Shown: positions 9,434 to 17,649, numbered from the stretch's first letter. The stretch is 48,626 nucleotides of DNA from an uncultured Prevotellaceae bacterium (GCA_900322135.1 ONYP01000019.1:1-48626); one strand, 5' to 3'. Numbers and translations: made by a program. The notes: a model not told the origin generated them from the letters alone.

Positions 9434-9461
9434 TCTAACCTGTAACCTTTAACCTGTAATG
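9434..9461. repeat. 7-bp TAA-containing tandem repeat at the mnmA stop
   Basis: Plus-strand units TCTAACC, TGTAACC, TTTAACC, TGTAATG follow one another without a gap and occupy the whole spacer between mnmA and the DUF151 gene. The mnmA stop codon (complement of TTA at 9449-9451) is in the third unit. Confidence 0.55.
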
Positions 9462-10513
9462 ATTCCGCTGCCGTAGCACAGGTGCCCCTGCGGGTCATAG
9501 ACCACGGCAAACTGTCCCGGGGCGATGCCCTGCACATCCTCCTCGCTCTCGATGACCCATTGGCGGTCGCCCGTGCGGGTGAACTTGGCGCGCATCATGT
9601 GGGGCGTGTGGCGGTTCTTGAACATGATGTCCACAGGACCGACGGCACCCTCCCAGGGGTTGCCCGAGATGAAGTGCATCTCGTCAAGGCGCAGCTCGCG
9701 CCCGTACTGCTTGGCGGTACCATACCCGTTGGAAACATAGATGACATTCTCCTCGACATTCTTGCGCACGACATACCACGGTCCGCCGCTCAGGCCCAAG
9801 CCCTTGCGCTGCCCGATGGTGTGGAACCAGTAACCGCGGTGTTCGCCCAGCTTGCGGCCCGTCTCCAGCTCGATGATGGGACCGGGGCGCTCACCCAGGT
9901 GACGGCGGATAAAGTCGTTATAATCAATCTGACCCAGGAAGCAGATGCCCTGGCTGTCACGCCTGTAGGCATTAGGCAACTTGGCACCCTCGGCAATGCG
10001 GCGCACCTCCTCCTTGGGCATGTCGCCGATGGGAAAGATGACATGCTTCAACTGGTCATAGGTAATCTGGGCCAGGAAATCGGTCTGGTCCTTAACAGGG
10101 TCCACAGCCGTGGCGAGGTATTTCACGCCATCAACGACATCGGTGGTCGCATAGTGTCCCGTAGCGGTCAGGTCAAAGTCCTTGCCCCAGCGTTGCTCAA
10201 AGAAGCCAAACTTGATCATGCGGTTGCACATCATGTCGGGATTGGGCGTCAGGCCCGCCTTTACAGTGCGCAACGCATACTCCATCACATGGTCCCAGTA
10301 TTCCTCGTGCAACGACACCACCTCAAGCGGCAAGCCATAGCGGTGGGCGATGAGGGTGCACATCTCGATGTCTTCCTCGGCACTGCAATCGCCCTCGTCA
10401 TTGTCCATGCCGATGCGTATGTAGAACAGGTGCAAATCCTCACCTTGCTCCTTGAGCCGGTGAACGACCACGGCGCTGTCCACGCCTCCCGATATGAGTA
10501 CTGCGATGCTCAA
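9449..10513 (-). CDS. mnmA: tRNA-specific 2-thiouridylase
   Basis: Makes 2-thiouridine at the wobble position 34 of tRNA for Lys, Glu and Gln. The PP-loop SGGVDS is at residues 8-13. The two catalytic cysteines are visible: Cys96 in [12 protein letters not shown] and Cys191 in DSQGICFLG. Further family motifs are [14 protein letters not shown] and [18 protein letters not shown]. Length 354 is normal. It is followed by the DUF151 gene after 18 bases and preceded by a 74-base spacer behind the DoxX gene. Confidence 0.95.
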   Translation of the reverse strand: MSIAVLISGGVDSAVVVHRLKEQGEDLHLFYIRIGMDNDEGDCSAEEDIEMCTLIAHRYGLPLEVVSLHEEYWDHVMEYALRTVKAGLTPNPDMMCNRMIKFGFFEQRWGKDFDLTATGHYATTDVVDGVKYLATAVDPVKDQTDFLAQITYDQLKHVIFPIGDMPKEEVRRIAEGAKLPNAYRRDSQGICFLGQIDYNDFIRRHLGERPGPIIELETGRKLGEHRGYWFHTIGQRKGLGLSGGPWYVVRKNVEENVIYVSNGYGTAKQYGRELRLDEMHFISGNPWEGAVGPVDIMFKNRHTPHMMRAKFTRTGDRQWVIESEEDVQGIAPGQFAVVYDPQGHLCYGSGIITG

Positions 10514-10587
10514 TTTCTAATTCAACTATTCAATCGTAAGTATTTGACTCCAGGATAAATATATTGCCTGATATCCGTTGACTGATA

Positions 10588-11076
10588 TCACGCTTTGTCA
10601 AGGACTTCCTCCTCGGTCGGACTCTCGGTGAAATGGGCGGCAACAATATAATCCAGCGAAATTTTACCAGGTCCCGCCAGCAACATGTACACGAAAATGC
10701 CGATAAACATCACCGGATACCCGGGCTTGAAATTAAACAGCTGATCGGTCACCACACCAGGTGAGGACATGAGAAGATTCTCGGCCACCAGCATCAGTAC
10801 CAGCGGGAAAATCACAGCCAGACGCGTCAGCAGTCCCAGTATGATACACACCGCACACAGCAACTCAACGACAACAAGCACGGTCATTGATGTCTCGGGG
10901 CTCATGCCCATAAAGCCCTGGAATGTGGGCACAATCTTGTCGAAACTCAGCATCTGGCGGATGCACAGCTGCAGGAACATGATTCCCGTGAACAGGCGCA
11001 GGAACAGACGCGACAGGTTACTGTAGGTGTGTCCCACGCTGAACAAAAACAGGTTTTTAAAGAATCGAGTCATCAT
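10588..11076 (-). CDS. DoxX family membrane protein
   Basis: A 162-residue protein with four hydrophobic helices (about residues 22-45, 64-85, 87-106, 120-140) in the DoxX arrangement. The family is loosely linked to quinone or thiol redox chemistry, but no specific reaction is known for this branch. The start MMTRFFKNLF gives two possible ATGs. The gene follows the DUF5106 gene by 32 bases, a pairing also consistent with envelope redox work. Confidence 0.8.
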   Translation of the reverse strand: MMTRFFKNLFLFSVGHTYSNLSRLFLRLFTGIMFLQLCIRQMLSFDKIVPTFQGFMGMSPETSMTVLVVVELLCAVCIILGLLTRLAVIFPLVLMLVAENLLMSSPGVVTDQLFNFKPGYPVMFIGIFVYMLLAGPGKISLDYIVAAHFTESPTEEEVLDKA

Positions 11077-11108
11077 CGTGTAAATTAGGGTTATAGCGGT
11101 GTGAGGAA

Positions 11109-12005
11109 TTAATAAGCAGGGTTGACAGCCGTGAGAAGTCCCTCGACAGGGAGGTTCTTATCAGAGATAGCCTGTTGTGCGTCAAGTATATAACAGCAAG
11201 GCAGCGAACGCAGGTCAAGCCACCCTGCCAGTTCATCACTGCAGCCCACGACCCAATTGTCGGCATATCCAGCAGCAGCAGACGCCCACTCGGCACTGTA
11301 CTTGTTCAGGCACAGGCACACCAGAGTGGCTTCGCCCGACGAGAGCAAAGCGTTGAGCGCTACATCGGTGCTAAGCCTCAGGCGCCCGATAGAGCTGTCG
11401 GTTGAATCGTCGACAAAGACAAGGATATAGGCCTTGGCCCCGGTCAGTTCGTTCAAGCGATGCTTGAGACCGTCGATACCAATATACTCTAAATCAAGCG
11501 TGGAGCCGATTTGCGTAGAGTTGATGTTCGCCAGTTGCTTGGCATAATGGTCGCGCACATCCCGTGGCAACTTCTTGCTCGCTGCCAAGGGCTGAGCAAA
11601 GGCGATGTATACCTCATCACTCCAGTACTCGGCCTGGGAGCCGTAGAGCGAACGCTCGGCCACCTCGCCCAACTTCTGCAGATTGGCAGTGTTGGACTGA
11701 GCCTTGTTCATCAGATCGCGCACCGACGACATCACCACATTGCGATGGGCATAACGGAAAAAGTCCACATAGTCACGGAAGGTGTTCTCCAGTGCCAACT
11801 CGTCGGTGATGGGCTTGCTGATGTCAAAATTGTCCCAGAAGTGGGTAATGATATAGTTACAGCGTCCCTCGAGAGTGGAGCATGTGTCAGGTGCCAACGG
11901 ATAGGCAAACAAGGTGCCCGGTTGCTGTTCGGCCAGCAGTTCCTGGGACGACAGCTTTGGGGCAAAAAGCAATAATGCAGTGAATATCAATAAGATATGT
12001 TTCAT
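11109..12005 (-). CDS. DUF5106-type exported protein with thioredoxin-like C-terminus
   Basis: A 298-residue protein with a signal peptide (cleavage near LSSQE, residue 20). The middle (about 45-180) is helical and contains YIITHFWDNFDISKPI, the feature I associate with DUF5106 proteins of Bacteroidales. The C-terminal about 110 residues look thioredoxin-like: the beta strand AYILVFVDDSTDSS takes the place of the usual W-C-x-x-C loop and LPCCYILDAQ the place of the cis-proline strand. There is no CxxC in the active-site position, so it is unlikely to be an ordinary disulfide reductase. The DoxX gene follows at 32 bases. Confidence 0.65.
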   Translation of the reverse strand: MKHILLIFTALLLFAPKLSSQELLAEQQPGTLFAYPLAPDTCSTLEGRCNYIITHFWDNFDISKPITDELALENTFRDYVDFFRYAHRNVVMSSVRDLMNKAQSNTANLQKLGEVAERSLYGSQAEYWSDEVYIAFAQPLAASKKLPRDVRDHYAKQLANINSTQIGSTLDLEYIGIDGLKHRLNELTGAKAYILVFVDDSTDSSIGRLRLSTDVALNALLSSGEATLVCLCLNKYSAEWASAAAGYADNWVVGCSDELAGWLDLRSLPCCYILDAQQAISDKNLPVEGLLTAVNPAY

Positions 12006-12152
12006 CTTCGTTTTATAACATTCTATTAGGGTATGCTTTTAAACCGCTAAATTACTACAATTGCGGCAACTGCGACCCATCAGCCGTTGAAAAAACACAC
12101 CGCATCAACATTTTTTCACACAATCCCGCCTTATCTGCAACCCTATAGCACA

Positions 12153-12191
12153 AAGAAGCCGGAGGCGGGGGTCGCTCGTCTCCGGCTTCTT
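12153..12191 (-). terminator. Terminator-like GC hairpin below the salvage operon
   Basis: Perfect 12-bp inverted repeat AAGAAGCCGGAG (12153-12164) and its complement (12180-12191) with a 15-base loop. On the minus strand the stem runs into TTTGTG, a weak U-tract. It is about 280 bases past the GDSL stop and 148 before the DUF5106 start, so it could end the salvage operon, end a small RNA, or attenuate the next gene. Confidence 0.55.
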
Positions 12192-12378
12192 CCTCTTAAC
12201 TTCATAGGATCCTAAAAGGGTAAGGATTTCAAGTATTTGCCTGTAATTATGATCCAGTCAGGGTCTGCTTGAAATGCATGGCAAAATTACTCCAGGGAAC
12301 CTTACCGACATTAGGAAAATCACCGAAATTAATTAGGATTGTTTGTGTTTTTTTGACTCAAAATTTGAGTTTTTTTTA
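12192..12378 (-). ncRNA. Candidate structured RNA or attenuator leader
   Basis: The plus-strand segments GGTAAGG (12219-12225) and CCTTACC (12300-12306) can close a domain. Inside it, two pairings are possible: ATTTCAAG (12226-12233) with CTTGAAAT (12268-12275), or GTATTTGCC (12233-12241) with GGCAAAATTAC (12280-12290, two-base bulge). The two cross, so they are alternatives or a pseudoknot. A -7-like TAATTTTG lies upstream on the minus strand and a hairpin terminator lies downstream. The strand is inferred from these and from the direction of all genes. I do not recognise it as a named RNA family. Confidence 0.4.
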
Positions 12379-12470
12379 CCACACAAAATTATAATCACAT
12401 GATTATCAGTTATTTAATTTTTCAAATCCTACTAATAATAATCAAATGCAATTATTCAGTCTGTTTTACC

Positions 12471-13124
12471 TTACTTGACATAGGGACGGATGGCATCGCG
12501 CCAGATGAGGTAACCCTCGCCCATCAGGTGCAAGCCGTCGTTGGTTAACTCGGCGCGCAAGCGTCCCTGATCGTCGACAAACAGCGGATACAGGTTAATC
12601 CAGGTCACACCCTGGCGGCGCGCTACCTGCTCGAGCAATGCGTTGGTCTCGACGACCACATGCTCGCGTCCCACGAGCAGTTTCCACTCCCGCACATCGT
12701 TGTTGAAGGGCAGCAGACTCTGCAGGTAAATCTTGGTGCGCGGCGAGCCCTGCTTGACCATGATAATGAGTTTCTCGGTCACACGGGCGATGCTGTCGGC
12801 ATCCACACCGTGGCTGATGTCGTTCACGCCGCTCATGATGAACAGTTTCTTGGGCTGCCCCTTGATGATGGGGTCGATGCGGTCAATCAGTCCCTGCACG
12901 ATGTCGCCCACGATACCACGGTTCTTGATGTGCCGGTTGCCCAGCAGTTCGTTGAATTCGCAGCCGTCGGTGAGACTGTTGCCCAGCATCACGATGTCCT
13001 TCTTGCCGATGGGCAACTGCTCAAACAGCGTTGCCCGCCGTGCGTAGTAGGGGTCCTGGTTGGCCTGGGCCGCGGCCGTTAGGCAGATGAGTGCCACCAC
13101 GGCCAGTGTTGCTAATCTTCTCAT
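12471..13124 (-). CDS. Exported SGNH/GDSL esterase
   Basis: A 217-residue SGNH hydrolase with a signal peptide (about residues 1-20, TAAAQA). The four blocks are clear: catalytic Ser50 in MLGNSLTDG, oxyanion Gly70 in NRGIVGD, Asn101 in SGVNDI, and Asp196/His199 in TNDGLHLMGEGY. It is the last gene of the salvage operon, 100 bases after murQ. By context it may remove O-acetyl or another ester from peptidoglycan sugars before uptake; that substrate is inferred. The bases just before the ATG (minus strand ATAAAACAAAGACA) are identical to those before the glycosyltransferase gene. Confidence 0.88.
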   Translation of the reverse strand: MRRLATLAVVALICLTAAAQANQDPYYARRATLFEQLPIGKKDIVMLGNSLTDGCEFNELLGNRHIKNRGIVGDIVQGLIDRIDPIIKGQPKKLFIMSGVNDISHGVDADSIARVTEKLIIMVKQGSPRTKIYLQSLLPFNNDVREWKLLVGREHVVVETNALLEQVARRQGVTWINLYPLFVDDQGRLRAELTNDGLHLMGEGYLIWRDAIRPYVK

Positions 13125-13143
13125 TGTCTTTGTTTTATCTATA

Positions 13144-13184
13144 TCTAGATTTCTAGATACTCTAGATTATCTAGAGGTTCTGGA
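13144..13184. repeat. TCTAGA 9-bp tandem array between murQ and the GDSL gene
   Basis: TCTAGA starts at 13144, 13152, 13161 and 13170, followed by a degenerate TCTGGA at 13179; the period is nine bases except the first step of eight. It is the longest member of a family of such arrays in this window and lies just upstream of the GDSL leader. Confidence 0.75.
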
Positions 13185-13224
13185 CTGCACATCCAGGCAC
13201 CCCGGGGATGTTGATGCTGTCTTC

Positions 13225-14046
13225 TTATTGTCCGCGATAGGCGTCGGTGGCTTTTTTCACCGAGCCGTGGAGCAGCAGCAGTCGCTTGGCTTCGTCATAG
13301 GGGAGTTTCAGTTCCTCAACGAGCCAGCGGGTGCCTCGGTCCACGAGTTTCTGGTTGGTGAGTTGCATGTTCACCATCTTGTTGCCCTTGACACGGCCCA
13401 TCTGAATCATCACACTGGTCGAAATCATGTTGCAGATGAGTTTTTGGCCCGTGCCGCTCTTCATGCGCGAACTGCCGGTGACATACTCCGGTCCGACAAC
13501 CATGACGATGGGAATCTCGGCAGCCTCACAAATGGGGGCACCGGGATTGCTCGTGATGGCAGCCGTCAGGCAGCCATAGGCCCGTGCGTCACGCAGCGCG
13601 CCGATGACATAGGGTGTCGTCCCCGACGCGGCGATGCCGATGACCGTGTCGAGCGGCGTCACCTTGTGTTCCTGCAGGTCTTTCCAGCCCTGCTCGGTGT
13701 CATCCTCGGCATTCTCGACGGCATTGCGCAGAGCGATGTCACCACCGGCGATGATGCCGATGATCCATCCGGGCGACATGCCGAAGGTGGGCGGTATCTC
13801 GCTGGCATCGAGCACGCCCAGACGCCCGCTGGTGCCCGCACCCATGTAGAAGATGCGTCCACCTTTCTTCATACGCTCGACGATGCCGGTGACCAGGCGT
13901 TCTATCTCAGGTATCGCCCGCTGCACCGCATCGGCCACCTTATGGTCTTCCTGGTTTATCTCGGTGAGTAACTCGTGCACCGATTTCTTTTCCAGGTTAT
14001 CATATAGCGATGGTTGCTCGCTGATTTTCTCAAAATCCATAATCAA
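13225..14046 (-). CDS. murQ: N-acetylmuramic acid 6-phosphate etherase
   Basis: Splits the lactyl ether of MurNAc-6-phosphate to give GlcNAc-6-phosphate and D-lactate in the cytoplasm. It has the SIS sugar-phosphate site GAGTSGRLGVLDASE and Glu83 and Glu114 at the positions known as catalytic in E. coli MurQ. The TGSSRMKSGTGQKL stretch is also diagnostic. Length 273 is slightly shorter than the roughly 300 of E. coli. The start may be the first or third codon (MIM). It sits between the candidate MurK gene and the GDSL esterase, which fixes its role in wall-sugar salvage. Confidence 0.96.
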   Translation of the reverse strand: MIMDFEKISEQPSLYDNLEKKSVHELLTEINQEDHKVADAVQRAIPEIERLVTGIVERMKKGGRIFYMGAGTSGRLGVLDASEIPPTFGMSPGWIIGIIAGGDIALRNAVENAEDDTEQGWKDLQEHKVTPLDTVIGIAASGTTPYVIGALRDARAYGCLTAAITSNPGAPICEAAEIPIVMVVGPEYVTGSSRMKSGTGQKLICNMISTSVMIQMGRVKGNKMVNMQLTNQKLVDRGTRWLVEELKLPYDEAKRLLLLHGSVKKATDAYRGQ

Positions 14047-14075
14047 TCAAATATTATTCAACTTCAGTGTTATCC

Positions 14076-14148
14076 GTATCCGGGCCCTCGGGACCCCGAT
14101 ACTTCATGTCAGGCTTGGCTGGCAAGCCTCGATACGGCCTTTCAGGCC
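14076..14148. repeat. Cluster of three short palindromes behind the candidate murK
   Basis: Three hairpins in a row: GTATC...GATAC (14076-14102) with GC-rich interior, AGGCTTG/CAAGCCT with a five-base loop (14111-14129), and GGCCT/AGGCC (14136-14148). The last includes the stop codon of the upstream gene. It resembles a REP-like mosaic, or a messenger-stability element inside the operon. Confidence 0.5.
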
Positions 14149-14993
14149 TCGGTAGAGTGGTACTTCACCAGTCCCTCCATCGGGTCCTTGATGATGGTGC
14201 CGATGGTGATGCCCAGAGCATCAGCGGCCTCCTGCAGCACCTTCTTCTGGCAATAGGCGATTGAGCCCACGAAGTTGCAGGGCAACTCCTTGTAGCCCGG
14301 GTAACTGGCCACATTGCGGGTGAAGAAATCGGTGAACGAGCGCAGCACGATGGCATGGATTGACGGCTCCTCGATGTTATGCTCCAGGAACGGGGCAAAC
14401 TGTGCCAGGAAGCGGTTGGCGGCAGGCTTGCGGTAGACCGAGGTGATGATGGTCGTGTAGTCCAGGTCATACTCCTTCATGAACTTGTCGCACAGGTGCT
14501 GCGGCAACTGCTTCTTCAGCACATCCCCCACGAGCAGTTTGCCCATCACGGCACCGCTGCCCTCGTCACCCAGGATGTAACCCAGGGGAGACACATTCTG
14601 CACGACTTTCTCGCCGTCGTAATAGCACGAGTTGCTGCCCGTGCCCATGATGCAGGCGATGCCCGGCTCACGGCCACACACGGCACGCGCGGCAGCCAAC
14701 AGGTCGGTTGCCACCTCTACCCTGCCCGCGCTGGGCAGATTGGCGCGCAGGGCGTTGACCACCTGCTGCCTGATTTCGTCGGAGACGATGCCGGCACCAT
14801 AGTAGTGGATTTCATCCACCTTGTAGTTGGTCAGATGAGGCATCAGTTCGCTCTTGATCTGTTCCTTCATCTCCTCCTCGGTGAGCAGGAGGGCGTTCAT
14901 TCCGGTGGTGAAGATTTGAGCCACCTTCTCTTTTCCGTTCAGCAGCGTCCAGTTGATCTTGGTGGAGCCGCAGTCAGCAATAAGAATCATCAT
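14142..14993 (-). CDS. murK: BadF/BadG-type amino-sugar kinase, candidate MurNAc kinase
   Basis: A 283-residue ASKHA-fold kinase of the BadF/BadG/BcrA/BcrD family. Phosphate motif 1 is ADCGSTKINW (residues 6-15), the second is MGTGSNSCYYDG, and GYILGDEGSGA follows. These proteins phosphorylate GlcNAc or MurNAc. Its position between the COG4299 membrane protein and murQ matches the murT-murK-murQ order I recall from Tannerella forsythia, so MurNAc 6-phosphorylation is the likely activity; a GlcNAc kinase is the alternative. A paralogue lies at 27010-27870 outside the operon. Confidence 0.75.
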   Translation of the reverse strand: MMILIADCGSTKINWTLLNGKEKVAQIFTTGMNALLLTEEEMKEQIKSELMPHLTNYKVDEIHYYGAGIVSDEIRQQVVNALRANLPSAGRVEVATDLLAAARAVCGREPGIACIMGTGSNSCYYDGEKVVQNVSPLGYILGDEGSGAVMGKLLVGDVLKKQLPQHLCDKFMKEYDLDYTTIITSVYRKPAANRFLAQFAPFLEHNIEEPSIHAIVLRSFTDFFTRNVASYPGYKELPCNFVGSIAYCQKKVLQEAADALGITIGTIIKDPMEGLVKYHSTEA

Positions 14994-15034
14994 AGTTAAA
15001 TAGCTATTTTGTTGTTATTAGTTACTTGTTGAGT

Positions 15035-15049
15035 TCTAGAGATTCTAGA
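15035..15049. repeat. TCTAGA two-unit array at the COG4299 gene stop
   Basis: TCTAGA at 15035 and 15044, nine bases apart. The TAG stop of the upstream gene is the complement of CTA at 15045-15047, within the second unit. Confidence 0.65.
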
Positions 15050-16205
15050 TTTTGATGTAAATTTTCTTCTTGTACAGCACATGGCCGATGGCCCAGTTGA
15101 GCAGCACGAAGCAGACAGCATACAGAGCCGATGCCGTGCACTCGCTGCAGAACGAGGCAAAGAAGTCGTAAACCGCGCTATGGATGGTGATGTTGCCGCC
15201 CTCGGTATCGTGGCCGATGGGGATGGCACCGAACAGGATGGCCAGGATGGTGCCGATGAGGTACAGGGCCAACGGGTTCACGCCGAACGACTCAAAGAAG
15301 CGGCTCAAACCGCCCTTCTTCTCCTTGATGTCGACGAAGTAGATGAGCATAGCCTGAATGCACATCGCCATGCCACAGGTGATGAGCACAAATGTCGATG
15401 ACCACATCTTCTTGCCGCAAGGGATACCGTATTGCAGCAGCCAGCCGCCCAGCACCATCATGCTGCCCCACAGCAGCATCGTGGTCACGCGTTCGGTGTT
15501 GTTGTGGACCGACAAAATCATCCTGCCGACCAAGTAGCCGATGAGGACATGGGCAATGCACGGCAGCGTGCTCAGGATGCCCTCCGGGTCGAGAGAAATG
15601 CTCTCGCCGTAAGCAGTCTCGTGATACATGTGGTCGGTGCCCAGCACACTGTTGTCGATCTGGGCGATGATGTTCTCGAGCGAGAAGTCATAGCCGTTGC
15701 CCAGGCCCAGAATCAGCGCATAGGCCACCAGGATGATGCCGATGAGCCACGGAATGAACTTGCGCTTGAACAGCACCACACACAGCGACCCGAAGAAGTA
15801 GACCAGCGCCAGTCGCTGGAACACGCCCAGGATGCGCAGGGTGTCCAGGTTGTTCACCGCCTCGCTGAAGGGGTCCCCCTTGCACAGGCCGCGCACCAGG
15901 TGGCTGAACCAACCCACCGCCCAGCCGATGAGGAACAGGACGACCGTGCGGCGCACGACCTTCCACATCAGCGGGCCCGACATCTTGTAATTGAACTTCT
16001 TGAGCGAGAATGCCATCGACACACCCATGCAGAAGATGAAGAACGGGAACACCAGGTCGGTGGGCGTGAGCCCAATCCAGTCGGCGTGCTCCAGCGGCCG
16101 ATAGAGGTGACTCCACGAGCCCGGGTTGTTCACCAGCAGCATCCCCGCAATGGTGATACCGCGCAGGATGTCGAGCGACAGCAACCGTTTATTGTCTTTA
16201 CCCAT
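15045..16205 (-). CDS. COG4299/DUF5009 polytopic membrane protein, candidate MurNAc transporter
   Basis: A 386-residue protein with about ten hydrophobic helices. The N-terminus RLLSLDILRGITIAGMLLVN and the HADWIGLTPTDLVFPFFIF segment are typical of the heparan-alpha-glucosaminide N-acetyltransferase-like (COG4299, DUF5009) family. Database annotation would call it an acyltransferase. In Tannerella forsythia a membrane protein at this position beside murK and murQ acts as the MurNAc importer MurT; I infer the same role here from position only. The gene ends inside a TCTAGA array and follows namZ by 60 bases. Confidence 0.72.
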   Translation of the reverse strand: MGKDNKRLLSLDILRGITIAGMLLVNNPGSWSHLYRPLEHADWIGLTPTDLVFPFFIFCMGVSMAFSLKKFNYKMSGPLMWKVVRRTVVLFLIGWAVGWFSHLVRGLCKGDPFSEAVNNLDTLRILGVFQRLALVYFFGSLCVVLFKRKFIPWLIGIILVAYALILGLGNGYDFSLENIIAQIDNSVLGTDHMYHETAYGESISLDPEGILSTLPCIAHVLIGYLVGRMILSVHNNTERVTTMLLWGSMMVLGGWLLQYGIPCGKKMWSSTFVLITCGMAMCIQAMLIYFVDIKEKKGGLSRFFESFGVNPLALYLIGTILAILFGAIPIGHDTEGGNITIHSAVYDFFASFCSECTASALYAVCFVLLNWAIGHVLYKKKIYIKI

Positions 16206-16218
16206 AATCTTTCAGTTT

Positions 16219-16248
16219 TGGGACAAAGGGGACGGTTCTTTTGTCCCA
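16219..16248. repeat. REP-like palindrome between namZ and the COG4299 gene
   Basis: Perfect 9-bp inverted repeat TGGGACAAA / TTTGTCCCA with a 12-base loop that starts GGGGACGG. I recall GGGACAAAGGGGACGG-type palindromes as dispersed repeats in many unrelated bacterial genomes, some linked to REP-associated transposases; that comparison is from memory. The position is 13-42 bases before the COG4299 start. Confidence 0.6.
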
Positions 16249-16265
16249 TTATTGTCTTGAGGTTT

Positions 16266-17591
16266 TTATTTCTTGGTTTCCTTGATTGTCTTGCCAGCGG
16301 CAGGCATTCCCTGGATGCGGGATGCGTCCTTCGGTGCAGGATTGTACAGGTAGTAACTTGCACTGCGTTTCTGGAAGGCCTCGGCATCCTTGTTCCAGTA
16401 GTCGGCCATGTCGGCCACCTTGTAGCGCTTGATGAAGCGCTCACGGATTTCCTTGCTGCCGCACACCTTGTCGAACATGGCATAGCGCTTGGGGTTCTGC
16501 TCGAACAGTTCCACCTGGGGGTACATCTCGTGGATAACCTGCAGGAAGTAGAACTGCGTCAGGCACAGGTTGGCGGCATCAGGGTCGGTGATGTAGGTCT
16601 GCACGCCGTGCACCTCCTGCAGCGACTGGTCCACCGCCACGCTCAAGGCGAAGAAGGGCTTGTAGTTGATGGGTCTGAAATGCATGCCCGGCAGGTTCAG
16701 GGCGTTCATGCGCATTGCCAGCGAGTCGGCATTGATCCACGAGGCAGCAAAAGTCTGGAACGGCAGCGTGTAGCCGATGCCGGTGTTGAAGATGTACAAC
16801 TCACCCAGGATGCCCGACACGGGATAGAAGAACGCGCTCTCGGGTGTGGGAATCTGCGGCGAAGGCAGTACCCAAGGCATACCCGTGTCGCGGAACTTCA
16901 TCTCGCGTTTCCAGCCCTGCATGGGGATGACGGTGAGTTTGCAGCCGTGGCCCGTCTTGGAGCGCTCGGCGATGATGCCCTCCCCGTTGAGGAACTGTGC
17001 CAACTCACCGGGAGTGAGTCCGTAGATGTAGGGGATGGGATACTTGCTCACGAAGGAGTAGTAGCCGTCCTCGACGAGGTTACCCTCCACCTTGTTGCCG
17101 CCCAGCGGGTTGGGACGGTCCAGCACCATGAATTCGGTGCCGTGCTTGGCACAGGCCTCCATGCACACGCCCATCGTGGCATAGAAGGTGTAACTGCGGC
17201 AGCCCACATCCTGGATGTCATACACCAGCACATCGATATCCTTCAGCATCTCGGCCGTCGGCTCATGGGTCTTGCCGAACAGCGAGTACATCTTGATGCC
17301 CGTCAGCGGGTCCACAGCGTCGCCCACGGCATCGCCCGCATGGGCATTGCCGCGCACGCCGTGCTCGGGGCCGAACAGCGCCACGAGTTTCACACCCGGT
17401 GCCTCGTTGAGGATGTCGACGGTGCTCTTGAGGTTATTATCGATGCCGCTGGGGTTGGTCACCAGTCCCACACGCTTGCCCTGCAACTGGGCAAAACCGC
17501 CGTCGCGCAGCACCTCGATGCCCGGCTTGACGACTGCACTGGCCGTCAATGCCGCCATCACCATACACACTGCAAATAATATCTTCTTCAT
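16266..17591 (-). CDS. namZ: Exo-beta-N-acetylmuramidase (NamZ, DUF1343, GH171)
   Basis: Releases MurNAc from the non-reducing end of peptidoglycan fragments. It has a signal peptide (about residues 1-19), so it acts in the periplasm or outside. DUF1343 hallmarks are visible: LFGPEHGVRG with the probable catalytic Glu76, VYDIQDVGCRSYTF (residues 123-136), LDRPNPLGGNKVEG, and WVLPSPQIPTPESAFFYP. Length 441 is normal. It lies directly upstream of the candidate MurNAc importer, kinase and MurQ, giving a complete path from MurNAc release to GlcNAc-6-phosphate. Confidence 0.93.
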   Translation of the reverse strand: MKKILFAVCMVMAALTASAVVKPGIEVLRDGGFAQLQGKRVGLVTNPSGIDNNLKSTVDILNEAPGVKLVALFGPEHGVRGNAHAGDAVGDAVDPLTGIKMYSLFGKTHEPTAEMLKDIDVLVYDIQDVGCRSYTFYATMGVCMEACAKHGTEFMVLDRPNPLGGNKVEGNLVEDGYYSFVSKYPIPYIYGLTPGELAQFLNGEGIIAERSKTGHGCKLTVIPMQGWKREMKFRDTGMPWVLPSPQIPTPESAFFYPVSGILGELYIFNTGIGYTLPFQTFAASWINADSLAMRMNALNLPGMHFRPINYKPFFALSVAVDQSLQEVHGVQTYITDPDAANLCLTQFYFLQVIHEMYPQVELFEQNPKRYAMFDKVCGSKEIRERFIKRYKVADMADYWNKDAEAFQKRSASYYLYNPAPKDASRIQGMPAAGKTIKETKK

Positions 17592-17649
17592 ATCACTAAT
17601 ATTCTTAAAATTTTATATTAATAAACAACTGATAGATAAGACTATTCGG

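Larger units (their letters stand above)
12006..12470. other. 465-bp gene-free region with nested inverted repeats
   Basis: Holds no credible coding frame. From high to low coordinates it contains a TAATTTTG -7-like element (12391-12384), an AT palindrome ACTCAAA/TTTGAGT (12356-12370) flanked by T and A runs, a candidate structured RNA (12219-12306), a strong GC hairpin (12153-12191) and an AT-rich leader before the DUF5106 gene. Confidence 0.7.

Noticed and set aside
12345-12377. Plus-strand intrinsic terminator ACTCAAA-A-TTTGAGT followed by eight T
   Set aside because: The shape fits, but there is no plus-strand gene for it to end, and the palindrome may equally be an operator or RNA 5' hairpin; left unassigned.
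12192-12378. The structured region as 6S RNA, SRP RNA or a common riboswitch
   Set aside because: I could not find conserved sequence blocks of these families, so only an unnamed structured candidate is claimed.
13144-13184. TCTAGA arrays as a CRISPR or integrase attachment site
   Set aside because: The nine-base period leaves no room for spacers, there are no cas or integrase genes, and flanking genes belong to one operon.
15432-17579. A 715-codon plus-strand open frame
   Set aside because: Antisense to namZ and the COG4299 gene, with His/Gln/Val-rich composition and no domain; both minus-strand genes have clear families.
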